Origin: Siphonodentalium dalli
Taxonomy: Eukaryota; Mollusca; Scaphopoda; Gadilida; Siphonodentaliidae
DNA: 64,000 bases
Direction of reading: 5' to 3'
Assembly: GCA_032622095.1 (NCBI GenBank)
Contig: CP136061.1
Coordinates: 1,550,001-1,614,000, forward strand
Shown here: positions 11,561 to 25,044 of the stretch, piece after piece
How the letters are laid out: each line of letters begins with the position of its first letter
Position numbering within the stretch: position 1 is the stretch's first letter
Notes under the pieces: generated by a model
The model's input: only the letters and a program-made list of their open reading frames with translations
Database searches by the model: none
What the model was told of the DNA's origin: nothing
Program-made: the position numbers and the translations under genes

Positions 11561-12552
11561 TCATCAAAACTCCTTAAGTGATACGCATATTTACTGAACA
11601 GATGATCGGCGTTTGGTGACATCTTCATCTGCGGCGTTAACATCTTTCTGGGCCGACAGTGGTCCATCCATATCGCGCGGATATTGAAAACGACACTGAT
11701 TAAACAAATTCTGTTAAATCCTGTGCTTCGTTAACAAATTCAACTATATACCGGCATTTGGAAGTCCAGGAACTATACTAGTGGGTGGATGTTCTCGAAA
11801 GTTTGAGTGAGCAAAACCAAAAACACTATTGAAAACAATCACCAAAAAATATTAAATGGTTTGATCTGGGAAAACTGATTGACAGCGGGTGGATAAATAC
11901 TCCTGCTTCATGTGGACATACACATGCGTTGTTCGTTGTCTGTTTTACGATGAGAAACAAACATATCCCCATATCATATACGTGAAAATGACTTTCCCAT
12001 TTTCTCGGTTTTGGCGATACCCTCGGTTTACCGACATGTTTACACCGCTCGATTGTATGCTAAATATTCTATTTTATGGTGAAACAAGCCATGCTCTAAC
12101 CTACATGTAAGAGCATCAGTACCGTGACATGTCATTAACGTGTCTGATTCCCTTTAGCTGAGCATTTCCCCATCAGAATATCTAGTTTGATTCGCCTGGT
12201 CTCAGCTCGACAATTCTTACACGACATGTCAATTTAGCTCGAGGGGTCAGGTTACTACGTTTCAGATTTTTGCAGTTTTGGACCAGGAACGGGTCTATTC
12301 AACAAGGAACATTGAATGCTCGCAGATAAACAGACATGCGAGTCACAAAAACAATGACAGACGACAACTATATAGTAATTTTCTTCCACTGAGCAATTAG
12401 AGACGAGACTGTCACGAGAGTCTGTTATTGAAATTTGCTTTCACTTCCATGAAGTAGAAACTGAACAAAGTAACTGTTGTTGCCAAATTTTCGTGCATTA
12501 TACTAGTTCTTGTCCCAATTACAACAGCTTCCCGATTTGCAGTAACCTGGCC
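11561..12552. other. No recognisable feature
   Basis: Only short open frames without domains. I see no array, terminal repeat or convincing exon. Confidence 0.45.
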
Positions 12553-12601
12553 CTAGTAACCACGCTCTAGTAACCACGCTCTAGTAACCACGCTCTAGTA
12601 C
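12553..12601. repeat. 14-bp tandem repeat, about 3.5 copies
   Basis: The unit CTAGTAACCACGCT is repeated three times without change and then cut short. Confidence 0.9.
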
Positions 12602-13007
12602 TGCCGTTGTTAAATGGGCCATAGTTGTTCTGTGTATATATACATGAATCACGTACATATACGTGCGATACATTCAGAACCACTCTATTATCCGGAGAGT
12701 GTATAGTGTGCATGCTATATAGTTGCAAAGACTTGCAATAACTCTCGTCCACATTCACGATGGAGCGCATATTAGACTGAAATGACACATCTTGGTGTAT
12801 TTCGATGTCATGGATAATATTCGCATAGTTACAGAGATGTCAGAACAATGCAAATATGAAAACAGCAAACAAAACTTCAAATCCGAATTTATCGGAACAT
12901 TGAAAAATGGACCTTATGATGCGACGATATTGCCATTCTTAGCTGCCCGACGAATGGTTAGAACATATTCCGTAGTACTGAATTTCTGGTTGACAAGGTG
13001 AAATTCA

Positions 13008-13271
13008 ATGAGCCATGATGGGTCAGAACTAGCAAAGAACATATGTCTTTCATTGGGGTATGCACTTGAAGGCGATATTTTATGGCAAGACAAGATCAAA
13101 TGGATTAGCTTTGTGGAAGGGATTCTTCACGAAGTAAACATGGACAATATTTGGTCAAGTCAGTCATCACTAAGCAAAACAGCGCTAAGATACATAAAAC
13201 GTCAACTGGTTCGAAATTATGAATGTAATCTTTTCGACAGTCTGAAGTCGTCCTCATCTACAGCAACATAA
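13008..13271 (+). pseudogene. LINE (non-LTR retrotransposon) ORF2 C-terminal fragment
   Basis: The frame holds a segment (around DKIKWISFVEGILHEV, then NIWSSQSSLSKTALRYIKRQ) resembling the helical region after the reverse transcriptase domain in CR1/Jockey-like LINE proteins, just before the usual cysteine-histidine motif. It is truncated on both sides and has no polymerase motif. Assignment is from general resemblance; a chance frame cannot be excluded. Confidence 0.4.
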
Positions 13272-13935
13272 AAGACTCCCTTAAATGAATCGATATCTAG
13301 TATATTTGCCAGCCCATTTATCTAACCTCTTACTGAAAATACGAATACCCAACCATAGATTGACAGCTGAAAAGAATAGATGGACACACGGAAAAGATAA
13401 TACTGATTTAACACTTTGAACCCTGGTTCTCCAAAGCGAGCTGTGCCCTGACCCGGGCCTCCCAGGTATTTTGACCTATTGTAGACACGTGTTTATGCGC
13501 ATGATATTGGTTATGTTCAAGTAGCGCCACAGGTCTGAAACTTTACAGGTATGTTCCCCATGGACCATTGAGTATTTTAAGATCGGGACACTTTGCCATA
13601 TGATCACTCCCTGGTAACGGTTGCTAGGCAACTACCCGGAATTGAAAGTACAATGCAATTATAGCTTTTATCATCGTAAATAAGTGCTGGGAAATGGCGT
13701 TTTCGATTCAGTCAGCACCTTATTGTGAAATATTAGACATATCTAACCAGAAGAGTGAAACTAACTGTTATTTAAAGGTAGCAACGGTTGCTAAGCAAAC
13801 ACCCCAAATTATCGAATGACTCCATTGCGCTGATAATACAATTGTATTATGCCCCATGTTAGACATCGCATATGCGTATGGTGTTGGTTATGTTGAAAAG
13901 GAGCCACATTTCTGAAACTTTATATGTACATCAGG
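13272..13935. other. No recognisable gene; internal diverged repeat
   Basis: The segments near 13490-13650 and 13770-13925 share phrases such as GTAACGGTTGCTAGGCAAC versus AACGGTTGCTAAGCAAACA, and TGTTCAAGTAGCGCCACAGG versus a similar line near 13890. This suggests an old tandem duplication of about 360 bp. Confidence 0.5.
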
Positions 13936-14090
13936 GTTGGTGCGATTACATGCCAATGTAATCGTAATCAATGTAATCGATTACGATTACAATTACTTTT
14001 GATTTATATGATTACGATTGCGATTACTGATTACATTTTTTCCAATGTAATCGACTACGATTACAATTACATTGTACATTTACATGTATT
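13936..14090. repeat. TAATCG/CGATTA-rich repeat, reverse orientation
   Basis: The sequence is dominated by TGTAATCGATTACA and GATTACGATTAC words. It is the reverse orientation of the family at 25045-25365. The outer end is AGGGTTGGTGCGATTAC. Confidence 0.8.
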
Positions 14091-14297
14091 GGAAAGGTTT
14101 CATCGTGAAGTTATGCACCAACTTATTGGGAATACATTATGTTTTATGTGTATTTATTTATATAAATATATTTTAATATATTTTTAATTTTCTTACATGC
14201 ATTCAAAAAATTATAAATTATTCTGCTAGATTCAATACCCAACACAGAGAAGATAACACTAAGATTTATTTGATGATCATCCGTTGTTAATCCTGAT

Positions 14298-15390
14298 GTG
14301 GAAGATCTACTACACAAGTTTCAGAGTACAGATGCCGGAACCATCATTGGAAATATTCATCTGAACGCCACAGTTTGTGCCGATGATGTAGCAGTTTTCA
14401 GCACAAACCCGGGAGATTTGCAAATACTTATTAACCTGGCATACCACTATAGCTGCTTACACAGATATAAGCTACAACAGCCGAAAAGTGTTACAGTTAT
14501 TGTCCATCCGAAAAACCGAAAGCACTCCAATGAACATGCCTGTATTATGAGCAATGACAGTATGTCTAACGTGGAATCTACAATGCACCTGGGACTCATA
14601 AGATCAACAAGCACAGAACATTCGCTTAAACAGTCCATTGAGAACAACATCACCGAAGTACGTAGAGCAACATACAGCTTAATGCCTATCGCACTGCATG
14701 GAAAATGGTCTAGATCCTGACACTTGTATTCACCTGTATAGAACCTACATATCCCACATACTGACATACGGATGCGATATACTGCTACCATATGGGATTA
14801 ATCTCCAACATCTAGAAACATTTAAAAAAAGTTCATCAGGAGAATAATGTCTCTACCCACCAATGTTGCTGATCCAGCCGTGTATTCTCTCCGGACTCTT
14901 ACCGATAGAAGGGCAGATACACATCAAAGCTCTCGCATTCTATAACAACAGCTTTATCCAGGACGACTCATGCATCGAGAGACAACTAGCAAAAAGACAG
15001 CTGATGATCAAAGAGCTTAGTAGTCACAGTTGGTTTATCAACATTGAGCAGCAGACAGAACATTGGCAAATCCAATGGTATATGTAGATTATGTCACAAA
15101 GAGAAAGAAGATATGCTACATTTCCTACTGCAATGACATGCTTTAAATGACGTAAGAGCTAGTGTGCTCACAACCGTATCCGAAGAGTACCATAATCTAT
15201 TCCATCAAGATTTCAACAAGCTTCCTGATGATGAAAAACCAGAGGTCATCCTGGATTGCTCTAAGATCAGTATTAGTGACTCTTCATCACCCATCAAGAT
15301 TGACACTATACAATTCCAAACAACAAGATTATGCCATGTCCCGCACAGCAGAAGATTCAGACTACTCCAGCACGACAAAGGTTAAATTGC
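14298..15390 (+). mobile_element. LINE remnant: end of reverse transcriptase and C-terminal region
   Basis: The first frame (14298-14717) carries CADDVAVFS, the equivalent of the polymerase YADD box with Y replaced by C, followed by a KSVTVIVHPK-like segment and HLGLIRS, in the order usual for LINE reverse transcriptases. After a stop at 14718 further pieces continue in other frames (LYRTYISHILTYGCDILLPYG at about 14730-14790, then 14863-15087 and 15164-15385), so the copy carries several frame breaks. The N-terminal palm motifs and endonuclease are absent. It sits between two TAATCG-rich repeats. The clade is uncertain. Confidence 0.75.
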
Positions 15391-15904
15391 TGGTCCTACC
15401 ATTCATGCATGCTTGAATTTGAATCTGACATATTTTAGATGTACATAATTTTAAATGAGGGAAGATATTTACCAATACTAGGATCGAGATCACTCGGAAG
15501 AGGTTGACCACACATGGTCGGACAGAAGAAGTAAAATAAGATGTACATCACACCTGCTTTGTTCAGTTAATTAGCCCTATTGTAGCAGTGTGACTCTACG
15601 GCCATTGTCTACAGCAGTCCTAATTCAATTTAATCCTAAATGACGTCGGTTAGCCTATTTGTTCATATTAGAACATTTCATTGTCTGTATCACAAGTTTA
15701 TAGCCATTCATGCTGTCTTCAACAATTGTGTGTTGTTATCTGTGTCCACTGCCAGAATGTACATACACACTGTACCAATAACATAACACACGACAAAATT
15801 GTACTAATTTTCTAATATGTTGTGTGTATCTTTGCACACTCCACAGTACCACAGTATGAGACTATGAGTATCCAATAGCATTCCATATGGATATTTTTGT
15901 AAAA

Positions 15905-16018
15905 GTAATCAAAAAGTAATCAAAATGTAATCATGATTACAGGTACATTTGAGAGTAATCGATTACGATTACGATTACTTGTAATCAAGAACTGATTACA
16001 GACGATTACTCACCCTAA
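15905..16018. repeat. TAATCG-rich repeat end
   Basis: The stretch is rich in GTAATC and CGATTACGATTAC words and ends GATTACTCACCCTAATCT. That end is inverted relative to AGGGTTGGTGCGATTAC at 13934. With 13936-14090 it brackets the LINE remnant. Confidence 0.7.
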
Positions 16019-16244
16019 TCTAAATCTATACGTTAAACTTAAGAAATGGGGTTTCTGCGATGGTCCAAACGTGATACCAAATCGAAGGCATCACACATTT
16101 CGTATGCGATAGTGCAATTGAAACTATCTGGGCTCTCTGTCTATTACTCGTCGGTTCATGTGAGCCATTCCCGTTTAAATTGTGCAGATATTTTGTAACG
16201 GAGGGCGTACACGCTATAAACATATCACGGATATTTCTCATTAT

Positions 16245-17480
16245 GTTCAGCATCGAACAGTCGTAAATATCTGATTAAAATGTTATCATTAGCTTTCATC
16301 ATCGAAAACTATAGTGGATTCAAGTCAGGTAGGACATCTCTGACGGTGCTCCTGGAATCATTATCTCAATAGGGGTCCGCACTAATAACATGGAAATCGA
16401 TGTTCAACTTCATCGGATCTTGGTCATTTAATTGTATACGGACTTCATATGTTTCAGAAAGTCATACCAAGTTCGGTTCCGATTTTCTTCAGAATATATG
16501 AAACAATAAAGAGTGTGTCTGTTATATCTCAAAGATTGAAAACAGCTTCAAAATTGCAACCACTTTTTGTAATAATTTTTTTAGTATACTTAGATTGTCG
16601 GCAGTTTGTGTATTTAACCACCAATATTAAAAATCGATTAAAGTGACAAAAACTCCTGCCACTGGATCTGGGCGTAAAGTATGATACCGAGATTTAAAAC
16701 CAGCATTATCCCAACAGATTTCACTAGCTGGTTCACGTCGAAGGAAACTTGGACAAACGGACTCACAGAAAGACTTACTCAAGTTTGAGTTTAGTTTGAG
16801 CAGACTTTTTCTTCAGAGCAGAATGGAAGATTAAAAAGCGTAGTCCCAAATTAATAACAATCAATGTCATAACAATATAATAATTTTGCGGCTGTGTGAT
16901 TGGGAGATCTATTCCTGATTTGGCAAAATAAAGAGCGTTTATTTTATATGTCAACGATTGGAAGCAGCTGGCAAATTAATATTATTTTGGACAGATTTTT
17001 CAGGGTATACACATATTTTTTTCGTTCAGCAATTCGTGTATTTAGCGACCCATCTTTACCTCCTTCCAAATATATGGAAGAATGAACGAGCCATGGCCAT
17101 CAAATGTGCATGGGCATCGGGCAACAGGGGCATGTACGCACTAAACACCCCGAGGACATTTCCAAAATTTTCAGCATCGAAAAGTCACAAAGTTCGGTAT
17201 CTGGCGGCGTAAATTCTCATTCACATGTTCTCATTAGTTTTCAGGATTGAACACGAAAACTATAGTTGAGCAAAGTCAGACAGGAGATCATGAATGATGC
17301 TCCGGGGGGGGGGGGGGGGGCATTATCTCAATAGGGGTCTGCACTAATAGCCTGGAAATCATTGTATAAATGTTGGTTAAGTCACATATAAGTTGGGTAC
17401 CGATTTTTCTCAGAGCAAAGAATAATTAGGAGCGTTCTAGCTAGTCTATACCTGATATGGTAATACAAAGAACGTCAAAT
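16245..17480. repeat. Two diverged direct copies, period about 920 bp
   Basis: Phrases such as CATTATCTCAATAGGGGTC, GCACTAATAACATGGAAATC and TTCGTGTATTTAGC-like text recur about 920 bp apart (16245-16660 and 17165-17480). The second copy has a run of about 16 G at 17305. No coding sequence is visible. Confidence 0.6.
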
Positions 17481-20400
17481 ATGTAGAGGATAATCATGTT
17501 TTCTGGTGTGATTTGGGACCTTTATCGATGGAGTTTTGAGATGGAAAATACAGTTTTAAATATCGGCGCCGCGTGGAGCCAGTACAATGGATATTTTCCA
17601 TCAGAAAACCTACTGATAACCGTCCCAAAATCAATCCAGACAGACAGCATGTTTATCCCCATTCTAAATCACACAAATCGCAACACCATACTATAGTCAT
17701 ACAAATCTACCCAAAATTTGCTGTAGTGGACATGATTGACAGTTCACAAATAATCCATATCACTTCCTCAGAAATTGTACTCCCTCCACTGAATTGAAAA
17801 ACACCGAGCAATCCAGGGGGGGGTCAGGAAAAAAATTGCACATATAGGGCCCAAAAAGTTTTTATCCGACCTCGAGGGACCCACCACCGCATTTTTGCAA
17901 AAAAAAAAAAAAAATCCTCCAAAATTTTGGGGACCCTCCCCCCGTTTCTCATGTTTTTATCAAAATTTCAGAGGTTTTTTTAGCCGTTCTTCAATAACTG
18001 TGTTAACTGCCTTACTAATTGGTAAACACAGATCAGAAAAAGGAAAAATATACTGTATTTCCATGTGTTTCCTGGTGTTTTCAGTATCTAACAACAATAT
18101 TAATTAAGCATTGTGTAGGTACACTATATGTCACAAATTGCCCTAGACCCCATTATAGCCTTAATATATCGTGTGTGTTGTGTCTGACAGAGAACACTGG
18201 CCAGTGTAAATAGTGGTAAACAGGTCAGGGGTTCCACAATTATATGTGCATGATTAAAGAACTCTTTAGTCTTATCCAACGGGATGGGGTGGGGAGGGGA
18301 ATTGTTTTTTGGTTAGGTATACACATAGATATATGGTTATTATACTGCCCGATATTAGTCGGCGGGTATATAGTTGACGTCTCGAGCCGTCTGTCCGTAC
18401 ACACATTTTGAATTTTAACTCAAGAGTCAGTTATTTCAGTTCATCTATTTGTAAGTGATAACAGTATACAATTAGTATTTTAGTTTCGTCTTGTTGAGCA
18501 GTAAAGCTCCCAGATGAAGTTAGGAAATTCAATGAGAATAGCGTCACCTTCATTTGGGATTGTCTGAGCAGTAAACAGTAATGTCATTCATCATAACCAA
18601 TTCAGTTTTATTTGGATAATTGTTGCAAATTAACATTACTTGCAATCATTCAAGATGAGAAATAACCAGAATGAATGAATTTGATTACATGCCAGGACAA
18701 GACAGTATTTCAGACATTAGACATTTATGAGATAACCTTTTCAATTTCATGTTATGCAACAATCAGGTTAATGATATCTACTAGTAGTCATCATTGAGTA
18801 TCCACCATGTAGTATCCAATTTGTGATAGAGTTTTTTTGTTTTAATACTTTTATTCAGATAATACAACTGGGTATTAAATATATTAATTTTGTTACTAAA
18901 TATTTCTTCCGTTGATCATAAGTTTCCTGAACGTTAATACGGTGGTCAACTGTGAAGTGGACCGGGATACTGTGAAATCCCGAATGTTGCTAAATCAGAG
19001 GCTAAAGAGTTACTTTAGCTGCCTATATAGCCCTATACCAACAAGCATGGTACTAACATGCTTACAAACAACATTACATGGTCAGTACTTATAAATTGTT
19101 TGAAAAAAACCCATTTTGGAAAAAATTTACAAGCACCATTTTTTCCGCCTCTGGACCACCCACCCACCCCGGCCCTATATACGGATTTTTTTGCAGACCC
19201 CCCCCCCCTCTGAGCAATCCAAAGGAATCAGGGAAATCCAACGACGCTAATCCCGCCCATTTGACATCGGATATGTATATGTTATATTAAAGACATATTG
19301 TGGACTTGTGCCGATGCGTTAAACTGATAAGTTAGCACTCAACACCCCCGTGTACCCGGAATGTATCACAAAACCTGACTGAATGGGGAATAAGTTTGTT
19401 TCTCATCGCAAAACAGACAAGGGAGAAATTATGTGCGTCCGTACGAAGCATGAATATTATACCCACCCGATGTCAGTCGGTTATCCCAGATCTAACCATT
19501 TACCAATTGTTAGCTAATTATTTCAATAGTGTTTTTTATTTTGCTCTCTCAAAGAAAATCTATTCACTATAGTATAATCTCTGAACTTCGATCCACACTG
19601 CCGACAATGTGCCGGTATGAGCATATATTTTAACAGAGTTTTAAAAACACGTATATCATTCTCAAAATGAGCGCGATATGGTGGGACCACTATCGGTCCA
19701 GATAGATGTCAAGGGGCGGATCAAGATGTCACTAACACAGGATCTTCTGTGCAGTAAATATCCAAAGTACTTATAGAGTTCTGGTGAGTTTTCGCGTGTT
19801 TCGTGTGTATCTGAGACTGATGAGTTGGGCTACTTATCTCATCTCAATATGAATGCGAATCATGTATACACATCTATTTTGGATGGATTAATTAAATTAA
19901 TTGAACATTCTTCTCAAAAGTCAAATTTGCTCATTCACAATTAATCAAAGATGACGTTTACATAAGGCAATGATCACACGAACATGCATGCTGTCGTTTC
20001 GGTTATCCGTTTAGTCGTATTCCGATTCGGGTTTGTGTTGAGAACCCACATGGCGAAACATTACGATACGACGATAGTAATATAAGAAACAGTTAATACC
20101 ATATATTAAGGAGGTTATCCTGCCATATAGAATGAAGCCACTTCATCTTACTTGTCACGCATTAACTTTTGTCATCAGAGACCTGGTTTGTGTTTTTAAT
20201 TTCTACTTGTGTGGTGTCTCGCCCAACCTCGATCAAACCGTTCAACAGGGAGACCAATGTAGCTATTAGAGTGTGGGGTCATTTAAGTGAACAAAGCAAA
20301 TCTGACACAAAACTTCGCAACAAAAGATAAATAATTATGCATCCTCTATATATCCATGAATATATCGAAGTTAATCTGTTCTCTTAGTCGGTATTTTTTT

Positions 20401-22234
20401 GGCTCAATCGCCTATATATGAAACATTATGTACTATACTATAGTCTGCGGCACATCAAGCAAAGTAGCCGCCATGACAGACACCATTTTGTCTGGAGAGG
20501 CCACTTAATCCTGGTTGACCTTGGTAAGATATTCACAACCACATATATACACCTATTGTATAGAGAATTTCACGCCATTCCGTTTGGTATATAAGTAATA
20601 TAACATGCCCTCACTATTTAAATGCACTTCTTGTTGGGTCCATTTCAATCGAACTACCCTTATACAAATGCGATCGAAAAGAACTATGGTAATAGCGGGA
20701 AATTATTACAATTTTCATACATTACAAACAGATCTCAAAGCGAATTTTGTATATGTTGTCAAGCCCCTGCATACATTAAGAATAAAATAAATTCACCGAC
20801 AAAAACAGTCAAAATGCGAAATATATAATCCGCATCTTCGACATCCCAACTCCGGTTTGGTGACATCTTATTTCAGTGTCGATCCGCGGGTTTGACCCCC
20901 AGAATTCTGGTGGGTGCCCACACTTGATCGCGGATAGTTCTTTTTTTCTTTTTCTTTTTTGCGAATCGCACTTTAGGGTGGAACAACTTAAGGTTACTTG
21001 AACATATATTAGCAACCACCAAGGGTGCTTATACCTAAGGCAGGTGAATGACGTCATATATTTTTTTCTATATCCATCAGTAATTTTTCAAGATCGCGGG
21101 TATAGATTCTGGAGAAATTGTCACGTCACTTCCGGTTAGCAACCGTGTTGAGATGTAAACAAGAAATTGTGGCATTGAAATCCATGTAAAAAAGGACGAC
21201 CATGCAGTCACGACCTGCACTATTCAGAACTCAATGTGTTAACTTATATATATGAACGTCAATATTTAAGTAACTATACATATTTATTATAACCAATTGC
21301 GTACACGAAGTTGATTGCTTGTGGTAGGGGTTGGTATCTACCTCTGATTGTTTGAAATCACAACCCGAATCATTAGAATATAAGTAAGGATCGAAGAACA
21401 TTCAATTTCCAAGAACATGTTTTTGGTTGTTACGACAAATCCTATACCTTACCGTAGTGATTTAGGTTGGGATTTTATCAGTTTGATTACAATTGCATGG
21501 AGCTACATTTATACTAGGATTGAGTAATTTTTGTTCAATCCACTGGAGCCATGCACTATATGAAACAACAACGTTAACCCAACCAAACCTAATGCCAACC
21601 GTGCTGACCATTTGCCAACGTCATGGTATTATAAATGCATATTATTAGTTTAATTAAAATGGCAAACATAGGCCTATGTCACTGTCAGTATGTGCATTTC
21701 TCCAGCGTATATTTCCACGACACAGCGGTCCTCGTGTTCTTAATTAAAATCAGATAGAATTTATTGAGAAAAATATTACACATTCTTATGAGTGAGAATT
21801 TGGGTTTTTGTTTTTACCTGTAGGCCTACATATCTATAGTGATTGGGATTTGATCAGTTTGATTACAACTGCATGGCGATACATTTATAGGAAATAAATA
21901 CTAGCATTAAGTAATTTTAAGCCCATGTTCGAAAGCGAACTTAGTATAAGGACGCGCCCAGCAAAACGCGGAATTGGAAATGAAGCATCGCGATAGAAAT
22001 GAATGTAACTACTTCACAGATCTAAGTGACGCATTCGTGCTGATATAGGCTCATTTATATACATGCGCATATACAATTATGGACCCTATAGTTAAGTATC
22101 GGACCGGTATACATGACATCTGCGCACGTGCTAACTGTGAAATATGTCACACATTATTTCAGCGAGACAGTCTATTCCAGTTTCAATATACATGTAATTG
22201 TATATTATTATATATTGTGGCTCCCTGTGGTCGC
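17481..22234. other. Long gene-poor stretch with scattered repeat traces
   Basis: No exon is recognised. Repeat traces include TTTTTATCCGACCTCGAGGG near 17860 and a relative near 19138-19210, whose family recurs around the TIR element at 34312-36925. A 60-bp segment starting AAAGACATATTRTGGACTTG at 19291 is shared with 41555. Poly-A and poly-C runs lie near 17900 and 19198. Confidence 0.5.
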
Positions 22235-22530
22235 GATATATATAACGAAATGCTTCTCCTTTGAGGATAAAAAGCGTTTATCAAAATCTGTCTCTGCGCA
22301 TGCGCGAAACAACGGGCTCTTCCTGTCACCAATTTAGCTGCTAAAGTCATGGGAATGAAATTGTGACTTGTGATTGCACAAATATGTTTAATGTGTGCTT
22401 TGTTCGCATTCTGTCTAACGAAATTCTTCTCATTTGCTGACGATAAAAAACTAATTGTTTCTTTAAATATGCCTCTGCGCATGCGCGAAGAAACAGATCC
22501 ACTGTAGTCAGTTTGACACCCAAAGTCACA
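22235..22530. promoter_or_regulatory. Diverged tandem repeat carrying two NRF-1-type sites
   Basis: Two related units of about 180 bp each contain CTCTGCGCATGCGCGAA, at about 22292 and 22473. GCGCATGCGC is the palindromic consensus of NRF-1 and its invertebrate homologues, which often act at promoters. No start codon or exon downstream supports an active promoter here, so the regulatory role is speculative while the repeat itself is clear. Confidence 0.45.
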
Positions 22531-22629
22531 GTGGTAAACCCGGGACTCATGTGCGCAAATCAGAAGTACAATTATTGTGGATATGTGCATTTACTGCGCT
22601 GTATTTCCGTGTCAACTGTCGTATGTTTT

Positions 22630-22700
22630 CTGGACCGGTATTCCGGTCTACCGGGATATTGTAATATAAGGTTCGGACCGGCATTCCGGTCTCCCGGGTT
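22630..22700. repeat. Two copies of GGACCGG-N-ATTCCGGTCT
   Basis: A short GC-rich segment occurs twice about 43 bp apart and is itself internally palindromic (ACCGGTATTCCGGT). Confidence 0.7.
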
Positions 22701-22858
22701 CAAAGGGTTAAACTGTGTTTTCTGCAGCCCATAGCCAATGTGATGAATACCATTTTTTAATGATATGCCAAGAGCTGAAATATTTACGCGAATTATATAT
22801 TCCAACGTGTCATGTGACACAAACATTTCATTCGACTCACCTAACGTGTCGCACAAAA

Positions 22859-23950
22859 GTTAGGTGGATGTGGACGGTGAGGTACCCAGAAGGTTCTGTT
22901 AGGTGGATGTGGACGGTGTGGTACCCAGAAGGTTCTGTTAGGTGGATGTGGACGGTGAGGTACCCAGAAGGTTCTGTTAGGTGGATGTGGACGGTGAGGT
23001 ACCCAGAAGGTTCTGTTAGGTGGATGTGGACGGTGAGGTACCCAGAAGGTTCTGTTAGGTGGATGTGGACGGTGAGGTACCCAGAAGGTTCTGTTAGGTG
23101 GATGTGGACGGTGAGGTACCCAGAAGGTTCTGTTAGGTGGATGTGGACGGTGAGGTACCCAGAAGGTTCTGTTAGGTGGATGTGGACGGTGTGGTACCCA
23201 GAAGGTTCTGTTAGGTGGATGTGGACGGTGAGGTACCCAGAAGGTTCTGTTAGGTGGATGTGGACGGTGAGGTACCCAGAAGGTTCTGTTAGGTGGATGT
23301 GGACGGTGAGGTACCCAGAAGGTTCTGTTAGGTGGATGTGGACGGTGAGGTACCCAGAAGGTTCTGTTAGGTGGATGTGGACGGTGAGGTACCCAGAAGG
23401 TTCTGTTAGGTGGATGTGGACGGTGTGGTACCCAGAAGGTTCTGTTAGGTGGATGTGGACGGTGAGGTACCCAGAAGGTTCTGTTAGGTGGATGAGGACG
23501 ATGAGGTACCCAGAAGGTTCTGTTAGGTGGATGTGGACGGTGAGGTACCCAGAAGGTTCTGTTAGGTGGATGTGGACGGTGAGGTACCCAGAAGGTTCTG
23601 TTAGGTGGATGTGGACGGTGAGGTACCCAGAAGGTTCTGTTAGGTGGATGTGGACGGTGTGGTACCCAGAAGGTTCTGTTAGGTGGATGTGGACGGTGTG
23701 GTACCCAGAAGGTTCTGTTAGGTGGATGTGGACGGTGTGGTACCCAGAAGGTTCTGTTAGGTGGATGTGGACGGTGAGGTACCCAGAAGGTTATGTTAGG
23801 TGGATGTGGACGGTGAGGTACCCAGAAGGTTCTGTTAGGTGGATGTGGACGGTGTGGTACCCAGAAGGTTCTGTTAGGTGGATGTGGACGGTGAGGTACC
23901 CAGAAGGTTCTGTTAGGTGGATGTGGACGGTGAGGTACCCAGAAGGTTCT
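22859..23950. repeat. 39-bp minisatellite, 28 copies
   Basis: The array is exactly 28 units of 39 bp and almost identical throughout. The main variant is GTGAGG versus GTGTGG, with single changed units near 23490 and 23792. Because 39 is divisible by three and the unit lacks stops in one frame on each strand, open frames of 445 codons (plus) and 394 codons (minus) arise. They would encode 13-residue repeats (VRWMWTVRYPEGS or NRTFWVPHRPHPP). Neither has unique flanking domains, so I treat them as by-products. Confidence 0.96.
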
Positions 23951-24242
23951 GTTGATGGTTATGAGTACAATGAGATTAGCTTCTATGAAAATGTCTTTAA
24001 TCAAAATAAGAACGATAATTGTCACAATAACTATACATGGGGATATATATAGGCACTGTAATTTATATAGACAAAATCTGACTATATGGCAACGAAGTGT
24101 GCGATATAAGTCAAAATGATTTAGTTCATCAAATAGATGGATCTATTCCCTTTCAGTGATAATAAACACTCTCGTGAAAGAAAAATATTTATAATGGATG
24201 AAACAGGATGCTGTTAATCAATCGCAATGTTCATGTTTTATT

Positions 24243-24657
24243 TCCATATATATCACGATCGCCTATCTTACTATATAAATAAAGCCATCTGTTTAAATTT
24301 TACATTTAATCAACACTTGTTGATTAAACGTGCCTACTGTTGATTAAACTTCGCAGAGTGGATTAAACTTTCTCCATACAATTTGAACGGAAAAGTGTTT
24401 ATCCATCGCATTGTAAAGATCGTGGCATAAACTTCGCAGGGTGGATTAAACTTTCTCATTACAATATGAACGGAAAAGTGTTTATCCATCGCATTGTAAA
24501 GATCGTGGCATAAACAAAATATACGCATAGTGTTTCTGAATAACAAATTTAATCCACTCGTGGGATTGGCGATTTACACCACCAGCTGAAACTCGTGGTG
24601 AAAATCGCCAATCCCACTCGTGAATTAAATTTGTTATTCAGAAACACTATGCGTATA
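24243..24657. repeat. Foldback repeat family W, copy 1
   Basis: The part at 24345-24515 holds two 85-bp direct units (each with CGCAGAGTGGATTAAACTTT and GAACGGAAAAGTGTTTATCC). The part at 24520-24657 is an inverted repeat with 63-bp arms, about 94 percent paired, and a 12-base loop. CTCG lies at 24557-24560 and 24617-24620 at mirrored positions. Part of the family recurs, rearranged, at 41985-42465. Confidence 0.85.
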
Positions 24658-24660
24658 TTC

Positions 24661-25044
24661 TATATTTATTATCTGTGTCACTTTTACGTATAATGTGAAT
24701 ATGAAGCGGCTCAATCGGTCCTTATTCGCGTGTTATATAGTGATGTTTTTATTCAATAACATTTCAGTATTTATTTCTATCGGATCAAAATGGTTTAAAA
24801 CTAAAAATTGCAATAGATTTGATTTTTATAACATCTGAACACATAAATACACAATCAAGGACGCACACAATCAAACACATTACCGCACATAACGTATAAT
24901 CTATAATTTATAAATTACATAAATAAATTAAGTCAATAGGGAGCCGGTCCGGTATTTCTTATACATTAGTACTGGTGGATTGATACTGACATGAGACCAG
25001 CTATCATCGGGGATAACATAGCCCCCCTTGTAATAATATGTAAT
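24661..25044. other. No recognisable feature
   Basis: AT-rich sequence without exon, array or terminal repeats. Confidence 0.4.

Noticed and set aside
22715-24052. Long plus-strand frame of 445 codons
   Set aside because: It is almost entirely the 39-bp minisatellite, with an equally open frame on the other strand and no domain or signal outside the array.
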